From positions 1 to 64,000 of the forward strand of contig JAURVB010014026.1 of NCBI GenBank assembly GCA_033002965.1: DNA of 64,000 bases. Reading direction: 5' to 3'. Shown one piece after another: positions 10,168-20,899 of this stretch. The notes under the pieces are model-generated. The model had not been told where the DNA came from. It did no database searches and saw nothing but the letters and a program-made list of their open reading frames with translations. The translations under genes were made by a program, and so were the position numbers. The stretch comes from Piper betle. Lineage: Eukaryota; Streptophyta; Magnoliopsida; Piperales; Piperaceae. How positions within the stretch are numbered: position 1 is the first letter of the stretch; each line of letters begins with the position of its first letter.

Positions 10168-13100
10168 GTACGCTCTATCTCATTTCAATATGCTGTCTTG
10201 GTGTGATCTTCCTCCTCCAATTCGACGACAAGCTCCTTCCCTTTGCCTTGCTTGCTCCCCTGCCTCGATGGCGCCATGGAGAAGAAGACCTGCAACGGAA
10301 TTCAGTTGGAGCTTGATGGATCGAGATAGTGGATGGAGAAGGGAGCAGAAGAGAATTCTGGCTCCCTTGGCGATCTCCTGAAAAGTCGGACTGGAAACAA
10401 CAATAACAACAAAACAAGAATTCAATTTCATCAAAAGTGTTCTGTTACAACTGCATGCTCTGTTTTATACCCTGTTTTCCCATCCCGTCCTCTGTTATCC
10501 CGCCAGCTCTCCCTTTATTCATACCAAATACCCCCCCAATGAAAAACAACCTTGCCCTCAAGGTTGCTAAAGCATTAAAAGGCTACAAAAATTACTCTTC
10601 TGATTGACATGCTGGCGGTAAAGAGGATTGGATCTGAACACCAGTTGCTACCGAAGCCGACCAGAAACTCACAGACTTGAACAGAGCAGATGACATTAAC
10701 GCTCCCCAAAACTTGCTGATGACATTAACATGTTGGCCTCTTTGCAAGTTAAATTGCAGCAGCACCTGATACTTGGACAAGTTCATCAATAAGATCGACA
10801 TTCAAAACACCAAGAATAAATCCAGCACCAATTCCTTGAATTTTATAACCAGGCTTTCCACCCGAAAGAACTGCACTTTCTCTTTTGCCTTTTGAACTGC
10901 ACCCTTCATGCCTCTAGCTGGAATAATTTGCCCGTAATTGGAATTATGGAGAAGTATCAGTTTCAAGCCCTTGGCAATCGTTCCGGCCTTCGGCGTTGTT
11001 CTCACAATAGGCAAGTGGTAGCAATAGTTTTTCCTCATAGCTGCTGCTGCGTCCAAAGCACACCAGGTTGGACCTCTAAGACTACTGTCAGCCCATAAAA
11101 ATCTCTTGGAGAATTGATTGACCAGGCTTTCCCTAAAATCCTTTGCAGTCTCACCGATTAACCCCTCCGCCATTGCTTTTATTGTTAGAGTAATGGCCTT
11201 TGTGAGGGGACTATCTGCTCATCGTTTTTAAGCTCCTTGAAAATAAGGGCACACTCGAGTATATGATCTCCTGCTGTTGGGCTGACAATCTCCATGAAGT
11301 CACCACATTTAGAAAACGGTATTGGTTTATTAATGCGAATTCCATCACTTAACCAGGAGCGAGGAGAAGCAGGAGGAGTAGGCGCTATAGACACACTTTC
11401 GGACGAGCTTTGTACATGAATCCACCAACTTGTTTTCACCATGCAGTCTTCAATCTGCTGCAATGAGGAAGAAGCATCTTCATCCTTTCGAAACCAGCTA
11501 GCCTTTCTCTTTAGGCAATCTAGTTCTCGTATCACCATTCTTGGTATTATGAGATGTGTCCCTTTGATTCCTTCCAATAACTTCAGCGACTTTCTGGATT
11601 CTTCGTCAAGGAGACAGCTCGCATCTTCCACCCTGTTCCATTTCTTCCTGTATTCTCCCGTTTTAGCATAAGCCTGATCCACTGAACGATTATCATCCCC
11701 ATGTTTATCAATTCTGCTTTGTGTGCAGCTGTTAAAATCAGTAGACCCGCCAGCAACATTCACAATTGAACTAACTCTGCTTTCGCTCTTAGAATTCACA
11801 ATGAGAGATTGAAAGGGAATTCTCTCATATTTTCTACTGTTGTCCTTATCTAAAATCATTTGGTTTTGCTTATCACCCAGCCGTGTTGCTTTGTGGGAGT
11901 GTGAAACAGATGGAGTCATGTTTTCTTTATCAGATGGGAAGTAATCAGATGAGGATAGTGGCGAGTCGTTGAAATCCAGATGCTTGGACGGTGGAAGCTC
12001 TAACTTCAGGTTATCCTTCAGTTTTGATTTCGACCTTGCAACAAGCGTTGGTGCCATGTTTTCTTTATCGGAAACAAATGACTCTTCCTCATTGACCTGC
12101 CAATCAAGTTCCCTGATGAAAGGATACCAGACAGATTTTTTCCTTGCTTCTTTTCATACATGAGATACAGCGCCAAACATGCCAACTCTGATAGTTTATT
12201 AGTTGTCAGAAGCTCAGCAATTGTCTCATTTCCAAGAACTCTGTCCAGAGTAATAACCAACGAATTCGGAACCGAGAAAGCCACATCTCCTGCCTTGAGA
12301 TTTTCACTGGCCCCATCAAAACCACCAGGTCCATTAAAATTGAAATCTAATTTGTCAAGTTTGAAGCCCTTTTTCTTGCTTGGAGGTGGGCCATAGTCAA
12401 AATCACCACCCTCAGCCACTTGGATTGATTTCCAGGAAGTGAGAAAATCCTCCTCTCCTTCAAGAAGTGTGATTCTCTTTTTTATGTCAGCAGAAACGGG
12501 TGCCTCATTTTCTGCCATCGCTTGTGACATTTGTGGAACTAAAGCTGGAGATCTTGTTCGATCGTGGGAAACCCTTGTTGTCAACCTACTGAATCGAGTT
12601 GTATACTCTTGATAGTCTGATTGTCCTAATTGCAGGTTCATGGTATCTTCCAATTGCGCCCAACAAGATATTTCTTGATGTTGTTGCAGCACATCAAATT
12701 TCTCTGCTCGCCTGAACCAAGAATTAGGATCCTTTGAACCATCGAATTCTGGAAAACTGATCTTGGATCCCCTCACCCAAGCCTCACTTGGAATGTTATG
12801 CAGGAAGCCCTCCTGGACATTCTGTCGAACAGGTTCCATGCCAAATCTGGGCGTCATGACTGGTCCTCCAAATTGCTGATGTCTACCAACAGAGCCCTGC
12901 TGATGTCTACCACCAAACAACATGGCATGCTCTTCCAAATGGTTATTACCACGGATTCCCTGCAATTGTGGTCCACTCCCTGAATGCATCAAGAACTCCT
13001 GTTGCAATGGATGGTGGATGCCCTCCAAGTAATCATCTCGGTGTCGCCTGCCGCTCGACGACATGAATTGTTCCTCTTGCTGCTGATCGCGATTGATTCT

Positions 13101-16100
13101 CTGCCTAGGATCATCAACCCCCACATCATTTGCAGGAACCCTAATCATCGAGGTACCAATCCTCTCTCGATGCCCCAATCCATCAATTCTTGATTGTAAC
13201 AATAATTCCAATTTTGCAGACATATTGGAAACAGCAGCAAGCAATTGATATTGAACCTTACGAATTTGTGCAAATTCTTCAGAATTGGATGAAGAACTCT
13301 TACCTCCCTCGCCAGGCTCTGATACCAATTTGGTGTGATCTTCCTCCTCCAATTCGACGACAAGCTCCTTCCCTTTGCCTTGCTTGCTCCCCTGCCTCGA
13401 TGGCGCCATGGAGAAGAAGACCTGCAACGGAATTCAGCTGGAGCTTGATGGATCGAGATAGTGGATGGAGAAGGGAGCAGAAGAGAATTCTGGCTCCCTT
13501 GGCGATCTCCTGAAAAGTCGGACTGGAAACAACAATAACAACAAAACAAGAATTCAATTTCATCAAAAGTGTTCTGTTACAACTGCATGCTCTGTTTTAT
13601 ACCCTGTTTTCCCATCCCGTCCTCTGTTATCCCGCCAGCTCTCCCTTTATTCATACCATGTCTGTTCAGACAAAACTGCATAATGCACAACATGTACACG
13701 GTTAATGCCATTTTTTTATTATACATGAGTCACACATTTAGTAAACACTGGACACTATATATAAAAACACATTTGTGTATCTTAACCTTTTGGCATCATA
13801 ATAATTATTTCTCTTGAGGCAAGAGTATCGAACTATATATATTTGTTGGCTCCCGTTTAAAGTTATAAAGAAGTTTATCCCTTTGCATATATTGCAAATA
13901 TTGGAGGGTGAAAAAAGTAAAATAGGGAGTTTTAGCCTTTTAATTAGTTATGTATGTATGTTTTAATTATAATTTTAAGAGCCTTATATACACGAGTTAC
14001 AATTTATATAGTTTATATAAACTACACTATTTATTTGGAGTAATTTAATGAGTCTCACTATTCAAGATGTAAATAAATAAATGTAAAAAAAAATATAGAC
14101 ATTTATAAGTTTTCTACCCAATCTAATATTTTTAGCCCTTTCATCTTAATTATCAAAATAATTACAATAAAAGTTAATTACAAAATATCTTTAATCTAGT
14201 GCATTTTTAAAAATTTAAAAGTAGGACATATATAAAATAAAATAAAATTTTGTCAACATTATGAACTCTATTTTCCCTACATCTAAATCTAATATGTAGC
14301 TTATATAAGCTATATGATATGTAATTTATTTTAATTTTTTCCTAATTTTAAATATAGAATCAAATCATGTCTACTCTATACTATAGTACACGGTTAATGC
14401 ACAACATGTACACGGTTAATGCCATTTTTTTATTATACATGAGTCACACATTTAGTAAACACTGGACACTATATATAAAAACTCAGCTCTTACAACCCCT
14501 AAATGCTGTAGATGGATTTCATACGTAGATAGCAACCATATCCTCTTCCTTTTTTAAAAAAAAATCATTTGTCTTCACGCAGATTTGGCATTGGCTATAG
14601 TACATCACTTCCCATTTCTTACAAATGCACACAATGAGGAAGGCTTAACGCCATTGCACGTGCTAGCAAATCACCCTTCAGTATTCAAAAGTGGCAGTCG
14701 CCTCAACCGAAGAGACAATCTCATTTATTTCTGTAAGCAAGCATAAATCTCTCTGCTCATTCATACTGACGTCTTACCACAACCTTGTTCTTTTGCGTTC
14801 TATTGATATGAGATGTCTTTATAGATGCAAATTCAAGTATGATAGCTTGTATGCCGAAAATCATCATTAATTCACTTACTTTAGGGGATGTCTTTAAAAG
14901 CCATGGACTGTGAAATCTTATCCTGAATTTTGACTATTTCAATAACGATGTCATGTGGTGTGAAATCTAATCCTGCTGATTATTCCAACAAGGATAGGTT
15001 GAATACTCATGAGAAGTCAGATTGATCTTTCTAGAATACATGTCCTACTATTTTTGCAGTTTAAAATAAAGAAGAAGATTTCCTTGAATAAGTGATAATT
15101 TCTATCAATGCTGGTACATTGCCAGCCCAAACCATGACAAAGGAGGAGGGTTGGCAACAGGAAGGGCATTAAGCCATTAAAAATTTTATCATTTGTAATC
15201 ACATAGATCTTAATTTAGGATCCGTATTCCCAACACCTTTTGAGTATTAAGTGAAAGAAGAAGAAGAAGATTTCATTGAATATGTACACAAAGCATTGAG
15301 AAGCACTAATCATGTTTCTGTCTATGAAAATAATGGCATTCATGTTCTAAACAATAGTATGATTGAGATTTATTAACATGTACCTTGTATTACGAGTTTA
15401 AATCAATCGTTTTTTTGTGGATGCCTGACATGATCTTCTAATCTTAGCTCTATTCTCTAAACACGTGGCTTCTCAATCGGATGCAGGTACATGGGTTGAT
15501 CCACTTGTGGTTGGGTCCCTCCGCAAAGAGTTCAATAGAGATGAAATTGATGATACCAGTTATTCATTTCTACCGAAAAACTACGAGACACTTGAAAAAA
15601 TTTTCAAGGGCATAATAAAATTTTTTCGAAAATTTTTTCGTGAGTAGAACTTTCTAACCTCTTCCCGTTCTTTGCTACAATATCTGAATTTGAGAAAATG
15701 AAAATGACCAAAATGGGGAAAACATTCCAGTAGAACATACAAAACAGAGATTGAAGAAATTAGAAAAAATAGAACTTAGAAAAATTACCTAAATAATTGT
15801 TCTTGAAATGATCTAGAAAATATTATCAAGGTGCATTGTTATCAGTATTAGGCTATTACATTTACTACAAATCCCACACTGCCAGATAATCTAACATCAA
15901 ATATGCAACTAAATTGTTGGCCTTAAACTAAAAAAACCATTTCATCAAGGGCATTATGAAAGGTTTTCTTTTTTGGATAATAAGTGCTCCCATACATAAG
16001 GTAATTTTCCGCTCCTAGTTTTATATTATAGGCAATCTAGATGATAAAATTATGAGTGTTCAAGTTCATTACTTATTCAATAATTTTCTACTTGCAGCAA

Positions 16101-19100
16101 AAAATGATAGTCAGAGACATCAACAAAATGACCTTAATGGTGAGTTCCATTTTTGTTTCGTAAGTTGAAAGTTAATTTTTTTGCAGTACCCACTTACATC
16201 CACCTCAGCCTTGCCTTCATGTAACGTATAAACAACTTTGCGATTAAAGATGATGACATTAATTAATCTCATTCAATAATCAAGTCATGATGCCTATCCA
16301 ATGATTTGAAAAGGTAAATGCTCTCAATGAGGTTAAAACGTTGCCTTATTTATCCAATACCCATCCTTGGAGGGTTGTGTTAGCTAGTAAATCTTATATA
16401 CAATACAAAAACTTGCCACTATGTTTTTGCATAGAATAACTTGCCAGTAGCTAAGTTGACGCTCTTTATCTGTTTTAATTGTATGCACAACTAGAGAGTT
16501 TCTTGAAGATCAAAGAATTAAAGACTAGGTATTCATGTCACATTATGTCAACAAGAACTTCAAAGACAGTGCGGATTCTGGAACAGTTTTTTTTCCTATT
16601 TTTTAATTGATAAACTGGCATATTAAATTTTCCTTGTTACATTTCAGCCTTCATTCTTATGCTTTTCCAATAAACACTAGTTTCTACCATGCATGATTTC
16701 ACAAGGTCTTTTTCAATCATAGTCATATTGGGAACTCTGACCTTCATATTCACAATTGTCTGAATTTTTTCAAATAAGCATTTTACAATTGTCTCAACTT
16801 AATGTCAAGATGCTGTTTATTCATTTAATTGTTGTTGTCGCCGTTGTTGTCGTTATTTTTGTTGTTTAAAATGTTCTGATCTGACTTGGTTCAACATTTG
16901 ATTGCAACAGAATTAACTTCAACTCATATCCCTATAGACAGCCAAGGTAACCAAGCATATGCACCACGTAGCATTTATTCCAAAACAAATTAAGCTGTCA
17001 GTAAGCTTTATTTGTGTCGTACTGCATGGACCTCATAATTTCCTTTTGATTTTCTATTTGTCCATTAATACGTAGTTTGTTAAGAGAATCCATGGTAGAA
17101 CATTCTCCTTGCAGATTTTCTTTTAGTCTCTCTTGTAACTGATGGTGAAAACTCAATTGCATTCTTACAACCAAGTATGAGATAAGGTCTAACTGTCATA
17201 AGATCTTTTGTGGTTGAAGTTCGTAACTAACACAAGCAGCTAGGTGATGCTGTCATGGCTGTAAGACCTTAAAAGAGATTGGTACTCTAACTAACGTTCA
17301 TCTTTTGTGCATACAGGGGCTAAATTGGAGCTACAAGAGCTTGTTATAGGCGGTAAGAAAACCAAAAGTTAATCTATCTTCATAATTTATATATATGTCA
17401 AATGCTTAGGATAGTTTATAGTTTTAAAGCTCCAATTTAACTCAAAGAACACAATCTTAATCGGCTTGACCTTACAGTTTTTTGAGTAAGCTTTAAGGAT
17501 GACACCACATTAAGTACGAAACTCTATTTGATTCCATAATGCAATTTATATAAACCTTAGAAAACTTTAAGATTAACGATATTATTACACCTTCTCCCAT
17601 TTTTATTACTCTTAACTATGTGAACAACCTACTATGTTGTGGATCAGCTTGTGGTCATGGGATGATAAATTTTAGAATGTGTTTTTTTTTTGAGGTTGAT
17701 TTTTTTTACTTATTTTTGATATTTTATTTTGTTACAATTACAATATGTAGTCTAAGTTAAGTACCTTACATATAAATATATATATTCTATCTCTAAGATA
17801 ATTTTTGACATACTTGAGTACAGATGGAAGAAGTGAAAGTTTGCACGGAATAGCCCACACAGAAGGTAATCCTTTATAATTAATTAATTTTGCATGACAT
17901 TGAAAATTAGGCAAAATTTCCGATTAAGTTACAAATACATCTTTTAACTCCCCAAATGAAATTGTGCGTATATATTAGTTGCTCAAATCCATCCTAATAA
18001 TCAACGTCATTTTACCCAAAATAATACTTTAAACTAAACCTGACAAGGGAACACAAATGTGAAAGGAAAAAACATGACAAATCCAAGCTCGCTTGAAAAT
18101 ATGGTGTTCTCATTATTGTGGATTTTAACTTAACATTTGATTTTTGATTAAAAGGTGGAATCAGCCGGTACTTCCCCACAAATTATACGTCACTTGTATA
18201 CATCATCAAACAGCTTGTGCTAATAGCTATGATTCCGCTGGGACTTGGTTAGTTTCTTGTCTTATTATTTCCAAAATAGCCTGATTTGCTTTTCATATAT
18301 TAGAACTCAACAATTATTAATGATGTCATTGCGGTTTTGAATTCTGCTTTCTTATTCCCATATTCATCGGCTTAGGCATCTTAATATGTTGAACATCTCT
18401 AGTCTATACATCTACAATCTTGGATTATTTTCTTTAGTTAGTGTAAGAAGTTGAATATTATTGATGTTTGATGAGAAATTCTTACATTTTAGAATGATAA
18501 ACTAAAGCCATGAAGGGTATTTCATAGATGCAAGTAAATGCATCGGAGAAAATTCAGTGTTTCTCCCCCTTTGTCTATCTATATGTTGGCCTGTCAATAT
18601 ATCTAACTCTTTAACTATATAGATCTATAAAATATATAATTCCATGCATGCATTAAAATATGAGTTGGAATTAATCAATCACACTTAGAAAAATGACTCA
18701 AAAAAAAAACTAACAACTTCCATCAATTTTCAGAATTCCGAAAATTTCAAAGAATTAAGTTGCAAAAAGAGAAGCACACATGGGCCGCCCAAGTTATGAA
18801 AGCACTAATCAATAATGCCTCCTCTTACGAATATGAAAGCACCGGCAAGAAACTAAAAGTCTCGTTAATCTCAAACATGGAAGAACGCCAATCAAAACAA
18901 TCAACTGAAGGTCAAGAAAAATTGGAGCCCAGGAGAAAAATAAAGGTACAAATACCCTTTACTTGGTAAATGATAAATTGTTATCTTATACAAGTTTAAG
19001 CGCTAGACGTTCATCCTTGTGCTCGTCAGAAGGGTATTTGGACTTGGGAGGAGTCAAATATGAGCTAAAGGTACTCAGCGAGTATAAGCTGAGCCACTTG

Positions 19101-20898
19101 GTACCAAAATACTACACAGATTAGGAAAGCTCATGCAGGTGCACAGAAGTTCTAGGCCTCAAAATTTGATATTACTCTAACAGCTTTATCTCTTGGAAGA
19201 TATTTAATGTAACTATAAAACCTGAAAGCTAATATTTTTCCTCCTTGCAGTCATAGATTCAAAAGAAACACCAATTTTGACAGCAGCTAAGCTGGGGATT
19301 GTGGAAATGGTGGAGGAGATTGAAAAAGCATTTCCAGTAGCCATTCACGACACAGACATCAACAACAAGAACATCGTTCATTTAGCAGTTGAAAACAGGC
19401 AACCGCTGGTGTATGAATATTTGCTGAACAAGCATAAAATGAGTGAGAGTATCTTTCAGGAAGTGGATAAAGATGGTAACAGCGCTCTTCACTTGGCAGC
19501 AGCGTCAAACGAGGATCAACCTCCGTTAATTCCCGGTGCAGCATTACAAATGCAATGGGAGATTAAATGGTTCAAGGTATGTACATATTTGCAGCCTCCT
19601 ACTTCATGGCGCTTACTTTGAAATTGAAAAATTCCTTGTGAATCAAATGTATTAGCATAAAAAAGTCCAGCCAACTCTCTAGTAGCATCAATTCATTAAC
19701 AAGAACTTACTAATACTTGCTTAAAATTACTTATACAATTTCATGTCCCTGAAGTGATTTCATCCTGACAGAAGCTAGCTGTATCATCCACTTAAGTTTG
19801 CTTCTTTAGATTGATTTTCACTTGCACATCATGGGAGCTTTTATGAACTCGTTCTTTTTGGCATCTCATGCTAAGTAATGTAACGAGTGGAAATGTTAGC
19901 GTCTCCACTTCCTGATAAAATAAACACACCATAAAGTTTTTCCGGTAATAATTGTATTATGCTGGGAACAGTTGCTTATATAATGTTTGTTCTACCATTG
20001 TTGTTCTTCCAAATATTTTAGGAAAATTTAATTTTTTTAACTCTACTTTTCCCAAAACCACTAACCCCGCACTAATAGGAATGATTTTCAAATATTTTCT
20101 TTAGTCTTTAAGGAAATGTTTCTCCACAGCACCCAGCAAGTCTTCCCAACTGCTTGTGAACATTTATTTTTACAAGTTTCAAAAGATGAGTATTAATTGC
20201 ATCCCTTAGAAAAAGCTTACATGATATCATGACACTATTACCCATTGAACTGACTTAATTATTTCCTTTAAATGGAGCAGTATATTGAAGACTCCAAACC
20301 CAGAAATTTCTTTGCCGGCGTCAGCAAAAACAGAGAGACACCAAATGAGGTCTTTAGTAGAACTCATAAATATCTTATTAAAGAAGGAAGACAATGGCTA
20401 ACACACACTTCACAATCCTGCTCCGTTGTTGCTGCTCTCATTGCCACAGTGGCCTTTGCCTCTTCTGCTACATTCCCCGGCGGAGTAGACCAACAAAGCG
20501 GCTTTCCAGTCTTAGAAGACAAGCTTCCCTTCAAGATCTTTGCCGCCGCCTCCTTGGTGACCCTCTGCTTGTCCGTTACTTCCCTGGTCATGTTCTTAGC
20601 CATCCTAACTTCCCGTTTTGAGGAGAAAGACTTCCATAGAGTTCTGCCATTGAAGCTCATAATAGGGCTTACCTCCCTCTATTTTTCACTGGCCGCAACA
20701 TTCGTGGCCTTCTGTGCTGGTCATTTCATTGTGCTACAAGAAAAGCTAAAGTATTTAGCCTTTCCAATATACGGGATCACATGCTTGCCGATCTCCTTCT
20801 TTGCGTATGCCCTGTTCCCCCTGTATGTGGATCTATTTAGGTGTACTTTTCGAAAGGTGCCTCTTCGTACGTATAGAGAGTTTCCTTCCAATGGATAG
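9609..20898 (+). CDS. ACD6/ITN1-like ankyrin repeat PGG-domain protein, copy B (best preserved, multi-exon)
   Basis: Exons inferred by comparing copies: 9609-10167, 14583-14732, 15448-15639, 16098-16139, 16497-16528, 16911-16946, 17317-17352, 17824-17865, 18155-18247, 18734-18945, 19251-19576 and 20281-20898. Exon 9, present in D, is absent. N-terminal ankyrin repeats are in exons 1-3, C-terminal ones in exon 12, and the PGG domain with about four hydrophobic spans in exon 13. Relatives act at membranes in salicylate-linked defence (ACD6) or salt and ROS responses (ITN1). Two problems: exon 5 is shortened and reads into TAG, and exon 11 has lost one base, so exon 12 is entered at a stop. Skipping exon 5 would keep phase; the exon 11 loss has no simple repair in DNA. 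A 3.46-kb retrotransposon sits 31 bases inside intron 1. Confidence 0.6.
10194..10198 (+). repeat. Target-site duplication, left copy
   Basis: TGTCT, repeated at 13659-13663. The uninterrupted site in copy A (ATGCTGTCTGTTCAGAC, about 1361-1377) has it once, which fixes the element ends. Confidence 0.9.
10199..10526 (-). repeat. LTR (3' LTR in element orientation)
   Basis: 328 bp, TG to CA. On the minus strand it contains a TATAAAA box (complement of 10463-10469), as expected for the U3 promoter. It also carries the start of the gag ORF, duplicated from the other LTR. Confidence 0.9.
10531..10537 (-). other. Polypurine tract of the retrotransposon
   Basis: Seven consecutive G on the minus strand, four bases from the LTR edge, at the place where plus-strand DNA synthesis would be primed. 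Confidence 0.6.
10802..12101 (-). pseudogene. Captured host fragment: PS1-like protein with PIN domain
   Basis: Two minus-strand ORFs (12057-11185 and 11173-10802) form one degraded coding stretch. Landmarks are [18 protein letters not shown], a PIN-type start ([35 protein letters not shown]), [35 protein letters not shown] and [19 protein letters not shown]. This order resembles the C-terminal half of plant PARALLEL SPINDLE 1-type proteins (FHA plus PIN-like domain), which influence meiotic spindle orientation. The FHA region is not included. The junction between the two ORFs is frameshifted. No introns are visible, consistent with capture of a spliced RNA. Identification is from memory of the family. 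Confidence 0.6.
12018..13427 (-). CDS. Gag-like fusion ORF of the retrotransposon
   Basis: An open frame of 469 codons. It starts inside the right LTR (Met codons at 13427 and 13409, [15 protein letters not shown]) and reads through the primer-binding site. It continues through a glutamine- and arginine-rich region into a short Ty3-type gag core ([20 protein letters not shown], then [16 protein letters not shown]). The gag core is shortened between these motifs. From about residue 300 the frame runs directly into the captured SET-domain fragment, so the predicted product is a gag-host fusion. No zinc knuckle was found. Confidence 0.65.
   Translation of the reverse strand: MQVFFSMAPSRQGSKQGKGKELVVELEEEDHTKLVSEPGEGGKSSSSNSEEFAQIRKVQYQLLAAVSNMSAKLELLLQSRIDGLGHRERIGTSMIRVPANDVGVDDPRQRINRDQQQEEQFMSSSGRRHRDDYLEGIHHPLQQEFLMHSGSGPQLQGIRGNNHLEEHAMLFGGRHQQGSVGRHQQFGGPVMTPRFGMEPVRQNVQEGFLHNIPSEAWVRGSKISFPEFDGSKDPNSWFRRAEKFDVLQQHQEISCWAQLEDTMNLQLGQSDYQEYTTRFSRLTTRVSHDRTRSPALVPQMSQAMAENEAPVSADIKKRITLLEGEEDFLTSWKSIQVAEGGDFDYGPPPSKKKGFKLDKLDFNFNGPGGFDGASENLKAGDVAFSVPNSLVITLDRVLGNETIAELLTTNKLSELACLALYLMYEKKQGKNLSGILSSGNLIGRSMRKSHLFPIKKTWHQRLLQGRNQN
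12102..12540 (-). pseudogene. Captured host fragment: SET-domain (Rubisco LSMT-like) methyltransferase N-terminal part
   Basis: In the same frame as the upstream gag ORF, the segment reads [72 protein letters not shown] and [12 protein letters not shown]. After a one-base shift it continues [10 protein letters not shown] before abrupt replacement by the PS1-like piece. These segments recall plant SET-domain proteins of the Rubisco large-subunit methyltransferase type. Only the N-terminal and early SET region is present, without the catalytic NHxC/Y parts. No intron is visible. Confidence 0.6.
13315..13327 (-). other. Primer-binding site of the retrotransposon
   Basis: The minus strand reads TGGTATCAGAGCC, the initiator tRNA-Met site, three bases inside the 5' LTR. 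Confidence 0.9.
13331..13658 (-). repeat. LTR (5' LTR in element orientation)
   Basis: 328 bp with one visible mismatch to 10199-10526. The minus-strand TATAAAA is at the complement of 13595-13601. The gag ORF begins within it. Confidence 0.9.
13659..13663 (+). repeat. Target-site duplication, right copy
   Basis: TGTCT, the partner of 10194-10198; intron 1 sequence resumes with GTTCAGACAAAACTGC. Confidence 0.9.
13765..14395 (+). repeat. Repeat X, copy 2, inserted in intron 1 of copy B
   Basis: Nearly identical to about 1465-2090. It is bracketed by an 80-bp stretch of intron 1 present twice (about 13680-13760 and 14395-14480, starting around ACATGTACACGGTTAATGCC). The bracket indicates the repeat came in by recombination between related sequences, with partial duplication of the intron. 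Confidence 0.7.
20281..20898 (+). CDS. Copy B exon 13: PGG membrane domain
   Basis: The last exon, entered after GCAG in phase 0, begins [15 protein letters not shown]. It carries [11 protein letters not shown], then the PGG-domain core ([17 protein letters not shown], followed by FPGGV) and further hydrophobic stretches giving about four membrane spans. It ends [12 protein letters not shown] before TAG. It is the only fully open exon 13 in the window; C and D each carry a one-base deletion in the same exon. PF13962-type PGG domains anchor these proteins in membranes with the ankyrin repeats in the cytosol. Confidence 0.85.
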   Translation, partial: YIEDSKPRNFFAGVSKNRETPNEVFSRTHKYLIKEGRQWLTHTSQSCSVVAALIATVAFASSATFPGGVDQQSGFPVLEDKLPFKIFAAASLVTLCLSVTSLVMFLAILTSRFEEKDFHRVLPLKLIIGLTSLYFSLAATFVAFCAGHFIVLQEKLKYLAFPIYGITCLPISFFAYALFPLYVDLFRCTFRKVPLRTYREFPSNG

Positions 20899-20899
20899 C

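Larger units (their letters stand above)
10199..13658 (-). mobile_element. Young non-autonomous LTR retrotransposon carrying captured host gene fragments
   Basis: A complete minus-strand element of 3460 bp: two 328-bp LTRs (10199-10526, 13331-13658) starting TG and ending CA on both strands, differing by eye at one base (T at 10306, C at 13438). It is flanked by the 5-bp duplication TGTCT (10194-10198 and 13659-13663), with an intact primer-binding site and a G-rich polypurine tract. The interior holds a truncated Ty3-type gag followed by pieces of two unrelated host transcripts. There is no protease, RT or integrase, so it must have moved using enzymes supplied in trans. It lies in intron 1 of copy B in reverse orientation. 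Confidence 0.9.

Noticed and set aside
10175..10434. Minus- and plus-strand ORFs in the left LTR as genes
   Set aside because: They are duplicates of LTR sequence also at 13300-13566, including the copied start of gag.
20394..20621. Alternative-frame ORFs across exon 13 of B, C and D
   Set aside because: Shadows of the PGG-domain frame, on the same or opposite strand, with no conservation of their own.
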